NCBI GenBank assembly: GCA_030831885.1
Contig: JAURKF010000003.1
Coordinates: forward strand, 1 to 11,792
DNA length: 11,792 bases
Reading direction: 5' to 3'
Source: Flavobacteriales bacterium
GTDB taxonomy: Bacteria; Bacteroidota; Bacteroidia; Flavobacteriales; UA16
The stretch's first letter is position 1; every line of letters begins with the position of its first letter. Positions 1-8,202 of the stretch are shown here, piece after piece. The notes beneath the pieces were generated by a model. It ran no database searches and had not been told where the DNA came from. It saw nothing but the letters and a program-made list of their open reading frames with translations. Position numbers and translations under genes: made by a program.

Positions 1-2527
1 CTGTGAATGCCGCCGACTGAGGAGAGTCAGATGCATTGGTTGTGTTGCCCTGAATAGTGAAACAATTTGGATACACCATGTTGCTGCTATACACAACAGT
101 AGCCGCGTTATACGGCGAGTCGTTGCTCACTGCATACGAACAACCAGAGCACTGACCGTAACATACAACAGGTAAGGTTATATTGCTTTGAACATTCACC
201 AGACGATTGGTGTAGCCATAATTTGTAGTTGTACATGATGAGCCCTCAGTTAAACTTTCAGACCCCGCCCAACCATCATAAGCATATTTAAATTCATGAG
301 GACCTTGCTGAATTGCAGCAGTGCCTGTCCAAATTCCGTTTCCATCAGGATCCGAAAGCTGGAAACAACCACCACACCAACCATTGAAATCACCATTCAC
401 TTCAGGTATTGTAAACCCGGATACGTTTGTCATATCTACTTGGAAGGTTACGTTATAGTTGTTGATGCAAGCTCCGCAAGAAGCCCAACATGCAATCGGC
501 AGAATGGTATCACCGGTAATGGTAATCTGGCGATTGGTGTAGCCAAAGTTGGTCACTGTACATGGCAAACCGGGTATCAGGTTTTCTTGCATAGCCCAAT
601 CGTCTGCAGCATACTTAAATTCGTAGGTGCCCGGAGTCAGATAGACAGTTGTTGTATATATGTCATCGTTGTTGGGGTCTGTCAATGGATTGGCTGTTCC
701 ACTCCAACCATTGAACTGGCCATTAACTGTTGGGGTAGTATAACCGCTGATTTGCTCAAGGTTCACTTGGAAGGTAACCGCAACAAGGGTAACGCAATCA
801 GAGCAAGTACCATAACAAACAACCGGCAACGTTTGCGCAGAAGTTCCTACTACAAGCGTTCTGTTAGTATAACCGAAGTTGGTTACAGTACATGAACTTC
901 CCGCAATCAATTGCTCCGAACCTGCCCAGTCATCCACAGAAACCTTGTACTCGTAATTACCTGTTTGGAGTGGAAGCGTTACCTGCCAAATTCCATCGTT
1001 ATTCGCATCAGTCATCGGGTTGCAGTTACCACACCATCCGTTGAAGGAGCCGCTGATGTAAGGTTGAGTAAAGTTGCTCTCATTGTTCATATTAATCTGG
1101 AAGGTCACGTTGTAAGTGGGTGCCGCACATGAGTTACAACTTGCCCAGCAAACCGTGCTCAATGTTTGTGCAACACCATTAACGGTGAGTGAGCGATTGG
1201 TGAATCCACCATTTGTAACTGTACAAGATGAGCCTGCAACTAGTTGTTCGGAAGCAGACCAGCTGTTATAAGCAAATTTATATTCGTAGCTTCCGTCTGC
1301 AAGAGCAATAGTTCTTTCCCAAACGCCATCATTATTGGCATCGGTCATGGGGTATGTGCCACCGGCCCAATTTTCAAACGTACCATTCACACATGGCACA
1401 TCCGTAGCCGGGTTAAAACCTGCCACAGTTGACATGTCTACTTTGAACGTAATGTTGCGCGTGGGTGGTGCGCAGTTAGTGCAGCTTTCCCAACATACAA
1501 CCGGCAACACTTGATCAGTGTTACCTACAATGATAGAACGATTGGTATAGCCGCCAAGAGTGGAAGTGCAAGACGAACCGGGTGTCAGGTTTTCTTGCCC
1601 TGTCCAACCATCGAAAGTGAACTTGTACTCAAACGTATCTTGATTCAATTGAATGGTTGTTTCCCAGATACCATCTGCATTCGCATCTGTCATCGGATTA
1701 CATGAGCCGCACCATCCGTTGAAGGAACCATTCACATAAGCAGTCGTGAATCCGGTTACGTTTTGCATATCCACCTTAAAGGTGACATTCTTGGGTAACA
1801 AGGCCGCAGCGCAAGTACCACAGCTCTGCCAGCACACTATAGGTAGTGTAGCATCACTTGTAACTACGAGCGAACGATTGGTGTATCCAAAGTTCGTTAC
1901 TGTGCAAGATGAGCCGGGAATAAGAGTTTCCTGTCCAGCCCAGTTGTCATATGCAAATTTATATTCATAGGTGCCATCGGGAATGTAAACCGTTGCTTCC
2001 CAGACACCATCCGTATTAGCATCTGTCAATGGATTCGCAGTACCACTCCATCCGTTGAAAGAACCATTCACGGTAGGCGTTGTAAAGCCACTGATATTGG
2101 ACAGATCTACACGAAAAGTAACCGCACGTGGGGGAGCAGCACACGTGCTGCAGCTTCCAAAGCATACCACAGGAACAGTAACATCAGAAGAGCCAGTAAT
2201 CAATTGTCGGTTGGTGTAACCGAAGTTCGTCACTGTGCAAGCCGTTCCTGAAATCAGGGTTTCCTGACCAGCCCAAGAATCGTACGAAAATTTGTACTCA
2301 TAAGTAGCATTAGCCGGAATATTCACCGTTACCGTCCAAATGTTGTTGCTGCCAGTGTTCGTCATGGCATTACAGTTACCGCACCAGCCATTGAATGTTC
2401 CATTGACCTCCGGTGTAGTATAGCCCGTAACCTGGCTCATGTCCACCTGCAAAGTAACATTCACATTCTGAGACCACGTCCAACAAGCGATTAATAACAT
2501 CGCTGTTGATAGTAAAATCTTTTTCAT
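1..2527 (-). CDS. Secreted protein with seven tandem CBM48/AMPK-beta-like modules (3' part outside window)
   Basis: The frame is open without a stop from the ATG at 2527 to base 1 (842 codons plus one base), so the C-terminus is missing. Residues 1-20 (MKKILLSTAMLLIACWTWSQ) form an export signal. It can be read as signal peptidase I cleavage after Gln20 or, less likely, as a lipobox LIAC at 12-15. Residues 23-797 are seven modules of 109-115 residues, each with xVTFxVDM, FNGW, YEYKF, DxWAGxE, SSCTVTNxGYTNR and VCWxSCxxC. The FNGW/YEYKF/DxW spacing matches the glycogen-binding domain of AMPK-beta and CBM48, so extracellular polysaccharide binding is inferred. Residues 800-842 begin a module also found in the 1802-residue protein upstream. 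A T9SS sorting domain is expected beyond the window but not seen. No Shine-Dalgarno is present; the leader is A-rich, normal for Bacteroidota. The gene is real: periodic protein repeats continue in one frame throughout. The ligand is unknown. Confidence 0.93.
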   Translation of the reverse strand, partial: MKKILLSTAMLLIACWTWSQNVNVTLQVDMSQVTGYTTPEVNGTFNGWCGNCNAMTNTGSNNIWTVTVNIPANATYEYKFSYDSWAGQETLISGTACTVTNFGYTNRQLITGSSDVTVPVVCFGSCSTCAAPPRAVTFRVDLSNISGFTTPTVNGSFNGWSGTANPLTDANTDGVWEATVYIPDGTYEYKFAYDNWAGQETLIPGSSCTVTNFGYTNRSLVVTSDATLPIVCWQSCGTCAAALLPKNVTFKVDMQNVTGFTTAYVNGSFNGWCGSCNPMTDANADGIWETTIQLNQDTFEYKFTFDGWTGQENLTPGSSCTSTLGGYTNRSIIVGNTDQVLPVVCWESCTNCAPPTRNITFKVDMSTVAGFNPATDVPCVNGTFENWAGGTYPMTDANNDGVWERTIALADGSYEYKFAYNSWSASEQLVAGSSCTVTNGGFTNRSLTVNGVAQTLSTVCWASCNSCAAPTYNVTFQINMNNESNFTQPYISGSFNGWCGNCNPMTDANNDGIWQVTLPLQTGNYEYKVSVDDWAGSEQLIAGSSCTVTNFGYTNRTLVVGTSAQTLPVVCYGTCSDCVTLVAVTFQVNLEQISGYTTPTVNGQFNGWSGTANPLTDPNNDDIYTTTVYLTPGTYEFKYAADDWAMQENLIPGLPCTVTNFGYTNRQITITGDTILPIACWASCGACINNYNVTFQVDMTNVSGFTIPEVNGDFNGWCGGCFQLSDPDGNGIWTGTAAIQQGPHEFKYAYDGWAGSESLTEGSSCTTTNYGYTNRLVNVQSNITLPVVCYGQCSGCSYAVSNDSPYNAATVVYSSNMVYPNCFTIQGNTTNASDSPQSAAFT
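137..2461 (-). repeat. Seven tandem ~110-codon repeats (glycan-binding-like modules)
   Basis: Unit starts on the minus strand lie at 2461, 2125, 1789, 1456, 1111, 781 and 454 (residues 23, 135, 247, 358, 473, 583 and 692); the last ends near 137. Spacings are 112, 112, 111, 115, 110 and 109 codons. The copies have diverged at DNA level but the protein motifs stay fixed. Every unit has an aromatic Trp in FNGW (FENW in unit 4), a Lys in YEYKF/EFKY, a Trp in DxW and the TNR turn. Units 1, 3, 5 and 7 carry WCGxC; units 2, 4 and 6 have WSGTA or WAGGT instead. A Cys in SSC/TAC/LPC and three in VCWxSCxxC are in all units. Unit 4 has a four-residue insertion with an extra Cys (DVPCVNG). Confidence 0.93.
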
Positions 2528-2593
2528 TGAATTGAATTTTGTTTTGGTTGTTAATGTTGTTGATTAAGCCCGATTCATGATTTAATAGTTAAG

Positions 2594-2605
2594 GTTTCAT
2601 GAAAC
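2594..2605. promoter_or_regulatory. 12-bp perfect palindrome, candidate operator
   Basis: GTTTCATGAAAC is a perfect 12-bp palindrome about 70 bases upstream of the seven-repeat gene's start. It lies a few bases downstream of the transcription start implied by the candidate promoter at 2616-2643. The position would suit a repressor site. There is no second copy in the window to support a regulon, so this remains speculative. Confidence 0.3.
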
Positions 2606-2615
2606 TAGCGAATGC

Positions 2616-2643
2616 CAAAATAGACAAATTGTACAATAAACAA
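2616..2643 (-). promoter_or_regulatory. Candidate Bacteroidota promoter for the seven-repeat gene
   Basis: On the minus strand a TTG (2643-2641) is followed after 18 bases by TATTTTG (2622-2616). This is one base short of the Bacteroidota -7 consensus TAnnTTTG, with a -33 TTG at acceptable spacing. The predicted leader is about 80 bases. The region is very AT-rich, so chance matches are likely. A separate promoter is expected here because a strong terminator ends the upstream transcript. Confidence 0.25.
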
Positions 2644-2657
2644 TAACTCTTATTGTA
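2632..2657. repeat. Overlapping inverted repeats upstream of the seven-repeat gene
   Basis: TACAATAA at 2632-2639 is repeated inverted as TTATTGTA at 2650-2657 with a 10-base spacer. A second arm CAATAA at 2641-2646 pairs with the same right arm (TTATTG, 2650-2655) with a 3-base spacer. The arrangement overlaps the proposed -33 element and could be a regulator site or alternative hairpins. The low sequence complexity lowers its weight. Confidence 0.3.
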
Positions 2658-2710
2658 TTTTTTACATTAAGTAGGGGCATTTCAGTCACAAAAACCTGAA
2701 AATCAACGCC

Positions 2711-2748
2711 AAAACAAAACAAAAAAAGGGGACCTTTCGGCCCCCTTT
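2711..2748 (-). terminator. Rho-independent terminator of the 1802-residue gene
   Basis: Read on the minus strand, the sequence forms a 10-bp stem AAAGGGGGCC / GGTCCCCTTT closed by a GAAA (GNRA) tetraloop, with one G-U wobble. It runs straight into a T-rich tail (seven T, then TTTT blocks split by single G). It begins 21 bases after the stop codon of the upstream gene. On the opposite strand the stem has an A-C mismatch and a poorer T-tract, so it mainly works for minus-strand transcripts. Confidence 0.9.
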
Positions 2749-2768
2749 CAATTGTTTTTCAATTTTTC

Positions 2769-5700
2769 CTAGTGCACAACCAAGCGCTCTGTTTTCACAT
2801 TGCCTCCATTGGTCATTTCTACCATGTACACTCCTGAACTTAGTTTCTGCTCAAAAGTCAGAGTTGTTTGCAATGAACCTTCTACTGCATAGGCACGAGT
2901 AGTCACGGCGCGTCCGGCTGCATCGAGCACACGAATCTGCAACTGCCCCTTTTCCAATCCGCTTAGCGAGATATTCATCAACTCACCATTGTTTGGATTC
3001 GGATAAACAGCAACCTCAACAGCCTTTGTTTCTTCTTTAGACTTTGCAGCGTCAACAACATCGTACAACAATTCACCTGATGCAGATGTACCGACTACTT
3101 GAATGCGACGAGAAGGTCCGTACACACCATCACCATAACTAAAGTTCGGGCGGATTTCAACATCCCATGCACCCGTATTGGGGAGATTCGGAAGCACAGT
3201 CAAGCGCAGGTATGGCGAAGAACCGGTATTGGTAAATGTGGATGGCAGAACGCTTACTACCTCACCATCACCGCAGCTAACAACCTGCGTGAACTTATAG
3301 GTATAGTTTAATGCCCCGCAAATAGACGCAGTTCCAACTTTGGCCGCGTTTAAATAGCTACCGCGCAATAGAGTTGCTGGACAACGCTGATCTGATCGCA
3401 CCTCCACATTCGGTTGTGCCATTATTGTTACATCATTGCAATTCGCTGAGGTGCTGCTACCAGCTACCAAAACATTTTCGATTGTTCCCAACCCATTTTC
3501 GAGCGCATAGTTTACATCAACCTGCACATCATAAATTCCACCATAACGCAATCCCAAAACAGGATTTGATAGTGAAATCAGATTAGTTCCGCTCACCGAA
3601 GTGGCACCACTGGCGCCGCCACCTACTCCAGTGAAGTTAAAGCTGTAAGTAACACCCTGGGATGAACTTCCGCGATAAACTGACTTGTAGGTATTGCATA
3701 AATTGAAACCACCAACCGGTTGAGTGTACGAACATCCGCTGACAGCCAAATGCTGAATACAAAGCTGGAACGCTCCTCCAACACTGCCGGAAGCAGCACC
3801 AACTGAAACATAGTATTGCGTTCCCGGAACCAAACTACCAACATTCAAGCGCTCAAAATCACCCGCACCTGTTGCAGCATTGGCTGATGCCACAAGGGTA
3901 TAAACTAGTCCATTGCGGGTGTAAAGTGCAATCGCATCATCCATGGTTGTGCTTGTCAATGTTATCGATGCAGCTGTCGAAATAGCAGTAAAACGATACC
4001 ATGAATCCGGACCACTAAATATTACAGACTCTGCAGAGTTATTTGCAATTGTATTATTACCACTGATCGAGAAGCAATTCGGATAAACCATATTCGAGCT
4101 GTACACAACTAATGACGCGCCGCTTGGAACATCATTCGCAAAATTGCCCGGACATGCTTCATCTATTAATCCATCGCAGTCATCATCGATGTAGTTATTG
4201 CATACCTCCGGTGATGGTGCCAAAGGGGCATCTGAATTTGTGATAACAATTGCAGTGGTTCCTCCGCTTGGGTTTACAGTATTTGCTCCGCTTGGCCAGA
4301 TACCATCTGCATCAGTTGACGCACATCCGCCTAGCTCTCCGGTTATCAAATCACGCACTTCAATGCGACGCATTCCTGCCGAAAGCGTATTCGGAATTAT
4401 CAAGCCATATGCACCTGCAACTCCATCCACACTTGAAGCATAGAATGGCGCGTATGAATTTGCTAGTGAATTTGCAACTTCATCAGCCTCAATAAATGTT
4501 CCCGATAGTGGGCGACCTGTGCCCTCAACATTATTATAGACAAATACAAAATTCTTAGGAGTTGCACCTGATTGACCTCTCAATGCAGTTGCCTGAGTAG
4601 ATGTATTGCCTAATGAAAGCACTCTTACGGAGTTGGCCGCAGTAATCCGAACAGCCGCTGCCGTTCCACCCAAGCCATTATTCAAAGTAATACGCGGAAA
4701 TATATCTGCGCCTGGATTGAAGCGAGTTGAATTACCTGTTGGTTCAGTAATGAACCAGCCCGTGAAACCACCACTGGCATCTGTTGTAAATTCACCAAAA
4801 TTGCCCGCAGTAGATAGACTAGTTCCCTCGCTTCTCACGAAACCGGATGAAGTGACATATATAGCATTGCCCGCGCCATTATTATTCGCAGCATCTGATG
4901 CGAGCACCATGGCATTGATGTATCGGAAAGTGGTTGAAGGACGCAAACCTCCTAAAGTTAAGCGATAGGCAAAAGGAATACGATTGGTGTTACTAGGCTG
5001 GGTCCCCTGTATGTATTGTGGCAGCACAACCTCCGTTACAGTTGCAGTAGAAACAGTAATCGAACCTGACAGTCCAACGTTGAGAGCTCCTGAAGTGGCA
5101 GTCAATTCCTTGGCTCCTGCCTCATCAAAGACAATGTCATTGAACGTTGCTATTCCAGCCACACATGGCTTAGTAACCGTTCCAGCAATTAATCCGGTTC
5201 CGGTAGTTAGTGTAAGGGTAACATTTGCAGTGTAGTTGGCATCAACCGAATTATCGGCTCTGCGAGCTTGAATTGTAAATGTTGGAACACTATTAAGTGT
5301 GTAAACAAAATCATTCAATCCTACAAAAACCAAATCAGTAGCAACGGCCTGCACATTAAATGGTGCGCTTGTTCCGGCAGTTAACGTTTGGCCAGAAGTT
5401 GCTGAAGCAGTAATTGTGACACCTGTGCCTGCATCATTGTACAAAACTCCACTGATAGTAGCAGTTCCGCTACCTGCCGTAATGGTCGCGGTAAGCGTTC
5501 CCGAGAGGGCACCCGTGCCTGAAGCCAAGGTTAAAGTAATCTCTGTATCAATTCCTACAGCGGCGGCAGCGCCATTGGCATCGCGTACTTCAATATTCAC
5601 TGAAAACGCAGTATTCTGAGAGGCATCAATTCCGCCATTAACGGAAGTTATGGCTATCTGAGTTGCCACGTTAGGATTCACTGTGAACGGGGTGGTGTTC

Positions 5701-8177
5701 AGCGTAACCAAGGTTGCGCCTGTTGCATTCGTCCAATTCGTCGGATTATTTACTAAATTCCTATAGGCCAGAATAGTACCCAAGGCATTTCTCGTGGCCG
5801 TGTACTGTGAACCGGTAGCAGAACCTGCGATAGCAATAGAACCATTGGCAACAGACAACTGCGTTGGTAAATAGGAAGTGTTAGACGAAGTAACAGCCGG
5901 TGATGTCAACCAAGTGGATGTGCCGCTCGCACCCTGTATGTTCAAACCATATAATAGGCTGCCATTAAAGGTAGTCGAAGCAGATCCACTTGCGGCATAA
6001 TCCGGAAACGCACCCGAGGTAGCGCTTCCTTGATATGCAAAAATTTGCTCTCCACTTGCCAAACCATTCAATCCTGCCGCGGAACCCGCAATCACTTGTC
6101 CGGTTGTAGTAGTTAGCGATTCGATTTTGACAACTGTTCCCGCAGGAATAGCCGAACCTGTATTGTTCTTCCAAATAACAAAATTCTCCGAAGAACGACC
6201 GTTAGCTGCTGTGTTCTGAGAATTAGGAGCAACTCCGTTAAATCCGTTGTCCGTAAACTTAATTATTACATTCGGATTGATGTCCACCCAGTTCACGAAA
6301 CAGAAATTATCCGGCGTATTCGTATTAATACCGAGTATACTGATATCACCTACCGCAAGGAATTCCTGTGACGTAGTGAACGTTTGCTGTGGTGTTGAAT
6401 AGGTCGTTCCGGTCGAGTTCGTAGCAAATGCCTTCCAGTAGTAGGTAGTATTGGCTTGAAGCCCTGTAACGGCAATTGTGAATTCGCCGGTTCCAAAAAT
6501 TCCGGTTTCTGTAACCTGTGTGCCAGCTCCATTTGCAAAGCCTGTAGTAGTGCTCCATTCGATGCCACGCGTAGTTACATCGCTGCAATTTACCGATGAT
6601 ATGGTAGCTCCGAGAGTAGCGGATGTTGTTGTGATGGCTGTTGAAGTAGGTGTATTTACTGTTGGCGCACCGGCAGCAATACCGCTACCCGAAACTGCGA
6701 CGTTTTGGTTGGAAGCACCACCTCCGCCAACAACTATATTCCCGGTATAGGCAGTAGCTGCTGTTGGGGAAAATTGAACGTATACATCTTGTGTGAAAAC
6801 ACCTCCAGCCTGAGAAATGGATAATGTAGAGGTAAATGGACCTGTCGAGCTGGTTGAATAAGCATACCCTGTAACGGCGCCAATTGTTACGTCGGCAGAT
6901 GATAGGTTTACCCCGGAAACGTTGAAAGAATTGGGGCCGTAATTTCCACCTATACACTGTGCTCCGAATGCTGTAAGCGTATTAACCGAAAGCGCTGCTC
7001 CGGCGGCCGTTGTCTGGCTGTTGGGGTTGGCAGTTCCTGTTGCAGTGCTGTATGTGCGTGATGGTGAGCAATACTCATAAACAGCAAAATAATAGGTTGT
7101 TGCTTGTGACAGCCCGGTAACCGTGATAGGACCCGAGCCAGTACCATTGAAAATACACTGCTGACCACTGCCCGCCCAAGCCAAATTAGCTGTTGGGTTA
7201 GCACCATTGGCGGGCGCAGTAATGGAGTTGGTTGAATTCACATATACAACTCGTCCGGCACCATCACCATTGGTCCAGGTCACATCCAGCGATGTGGTGC
7301 TGTTGCCCGGGAATGTAATGTCAGAGGCCTGCGTAGCTGGAGCCGCGCAAGGAGGCGGGGCGGGTAGCGCATTAGAATATTCGAAATCATCCAAATAAAT
7401 GAGGCCAGGAGCTGTTACACTCGACTGATGATTGAAAGAAAATGAGTCAAAATTGGCACCTGCCGTTAAACCTGCCTTTACCAAATCATCACCTACCAAC
7501 GTACCATTCACCCATAGATCCCATGTACCTGAAGCTAACGTGTAGCTCACCGAACTGCGACCATAATTAGATGCTGAAGCGGTGTTGTTCATATATATTT
7601 CTACGGCATACTCATTACTTGTGCTTTGAGTGAACAAGGTTGTTGAGTTGCTAATACCTGTTGCACCAAAGGTGCCTGTAGCATTCGACACGGTGTAGGT
7701 CACAGCACTCGATGCGCCCATCGTCCATCGCAAACCTGCAAATACTTGTGCATTGGTCATGGCGAGGTTATCACTGTATCCGACACCATCTCCCACCCAA
7801 CACGTATACACTCCGTTCGTACCTCCATTCAACGCAATTTTGAACTTCAAATAACCCGTATTACCTGCTGTGTAATCGAACACGGAAAATTTGGTAGTTG
7901 AAGTACTCCCGGCATTGGAAAGCATTTGTAATTCAGTTCCCGTTCCCAGGGTAACGCCGGGATTGGCCAACGTGAACGAACCTGCTGCCGCAGTCGCTGT
8001 GCCTGTGCGCACTCGTGCTGTGCCCGAGGGTGGTGCAGGCAAATATGCGGTGGATGCAGTTGTACTGGAAAATGCTGCCGCCGTAGCAGTCCCGAAATCA
8101 TAGGTCCACGGCTGAGCATTTGCCACAAACGCAAGCATCAAAAACGCCCACGTCAAAAGTGTTTTGAAAGGTTTCAT
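2769..8177 (-). CDS. Large mosaic T9SS-secreted surface protein (1802 aa)
   Basis: Residues 1-22 are a signal peptide (cleavage after ANA or AQ). Then come a jelly-roll/LamG-like region ending IYLDDFEYSN (23-270), FN3-like (277-390), a choice-of-anchor-like beta domain (397-500), FN3-like (504-602), a lamin-tail-like domain (605-808), two invasin/Big-1-like Ig domains (838-942, 946-1043), and an unassigned beta-rich region (1044-1320). A MopE-type metal-binding motif with CNNYIDDDCDGLIDE follows (1324-1342), then a PPC-like domain (1346-1480), two related ~100-residue Ig-like modules (about 1490-1575 and 1600-1697), and a T9SS type A sorting domain (1719-1802: VYPNPNNGE near its start, SGVYMVEM, final KTERLVVH). 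Export across the outer membrane by T9SS and surface attachment or release follow from the family. Adhesion is an inference and no catalytic domain is recognised. I chose the ATG at 8177, which opens directly into the signal peptide, over the in-frame TTG seven codons earlier. Domain names are by eye. Confidence 0.93.
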   Translation of the reverse strand: MKPFKTLLTWAFLMLAFVANAQPWTYDFGTATAAAFSSTTASTAYLPAPPSGTARVRTGTATAAAGSFTLANPGVTLGTGTELQMLSNAGSTSTTKFSVFDYTAGNTGYLKFKIALNGGTNGVYTCWVGDGVGYSDNLAMTNAQVFAGLRWTMGASSAVTYTVSNATGTFGATGISNSTTLFTQSTSNEYAVEIYMNNTASASNYGRSSVSYTLASGTWDLWVNGTLVGDDLVKAGLTAGANFDSFSFNHQSSVTAPGLIYLDDFEYSNALPAPPPCAAPATQASDITFPGNSTTSLDVTWTNGDGAGRVVYVNSTNSITAPANGANPTANLAWAGSGQQCIFNGTGSGPITVTGLSQATTYYFAVYEYCSPSRTYSTATGTANPNSQTTAAGAALSVNTLTAFGAQCIGGNYGPNSFNVSGVNLSSADVTIGAVTGYAYSTSSTGPFTSTLSISQAGGVFTQDVYVQFSPTAATAYTGNIVVGGGGASNQNVAVSGSGIAAGAPTVNTPTSTAITTTSATLGATISSVNCSDVTTRGIEWSTTTGFANGAGTQVTETGIFGTGEFTIAVTGLQANTTYYWKAFATNSTGTTYSTPQQTFTTSQEFLAVGDISILGINTNTPDNFCFVNWVDINPNVIIKFTDNGFNGVAPNSQNTAANGRSSENFVIWKNNTGSAIPAGTVVKIESLTTTTGQVIAGSAAGLNGLASGEQIFAYQGSATSGAFPDYAASGSASTTFNGSLLYGLNIQGASGTSTWLTSPAVTSSNTSYLPTQLSVANGSIAIAGSATGSQYTATRNALGTILAYRNLVNNPTNWTNATGATLVTLNTTPFTVNPNVATQIAITSVNGGIDASQNTAFSVNIEVRDANGAAAAVGIDTEITLTLASGTGALSGTLTATITAGSGTATISGVLYNDAGTGVTITASATSGQTLTAGTSAPFNVQAVATDLVFVGLNDFVYTLNSVPTFTIQARRADNSVDANYTANVTLTLTTGTGLIAGTVTKPCVAGIATFNDIVFDEAGAKELTATSGALNVGLSGSITVSTATVTEVVLPQYIQGTQPSNTNRIPFAYRLTLGGLRPSTTFRYINAMVLASDAANNNGAGNAIYVTSSGFVRSEGTSLSTAGNFGEFTTDASGGFTGWFITEPTGNSTRFNPGADIFPRITLNNGLGGTAAAVRITAANSVRVLSLGNTSTQATALRGQSGATPKNFVFVYNNVEGTGRPLSGTFIEADEVANSLANSYAPFYASSVDGVAGAYGLIIPNTLSAGMRRIEVRDLITGELGGCASTDADGIWPSGANTVNPSGGTTAIVITNSDAPLAPSPEVCNNYIDDDCDGLIDEACPGNFANDVPSGASLVVYSSNMVYPNCFSISGNNTIANNSAESVIFSGPDSWYRFTAISTAASITLTSTTMDDAIALYTRNGLVYTLVASANAATGAGDFERLNVGSLVPGTQYYVSVGAASGSVGGAFQLCIQHLAVSGCSYTQPVGGFNLCNTYKSVYRGSSSQGVTYSFNFTGVGGGASGATSVSGTNLISLSNPVLGLRYGGIYDVQVDVNYALENGLGTIENVLVAGSSTSANCNDVTIMAQPNVEVRSDQRCPATLLRGSYLNAAKVGTASICGALNYTYKFTQVVSCGDGEVVSVLPSTFTNTGSSPYLRLTVLPNLPNTGAWDVEIRPNFSYGDGVYGPSRRIQVVGTSASGELLYDVVDAAKSKEETKAVEVAVYPNPNNGELMNISLSGLEKGQLQIRVLDAAGRAVTTRAYAVEGSLQTTLTFEQKLSSGVYMVEMTNGGNVKTERLVVH

Positions 8178-8202
8178 TGGGTATTGAAATTTGGTCAATT
8201 AA

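Noticed and set aside
296..1970. Several plus-strand open frames (62-199 codons) across 296-1970
   Set aside because: They lie opposite the seven-repeat gene, whose minus-strand frame is continuous with periodic conserved motifs. The plus-strand frames are interrupted repeatedly and show no domain.
137..2461. The seven repeats as a CRISPR or DNA-level satellite array
   Set aside because: Units are about 330 bases, diverged in DNA and conserved in protein within one frame, so they are coding repeats.
2589..2600. ATG AAA CCT TAA leader mini-frame on the minus strand
   Set aside because: Three codons only, overlapping the palindrome, and explained by chance in an AT-rich leader.
8178..8198. 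TTG start seven codons upstream of the ATG of the 1802-residue protein
   Set aside because: It would put MTKFQYP before a complete signal peptide. The ATG at 8177 gives a standard n-region (MKPFK) and an A-rich leader.
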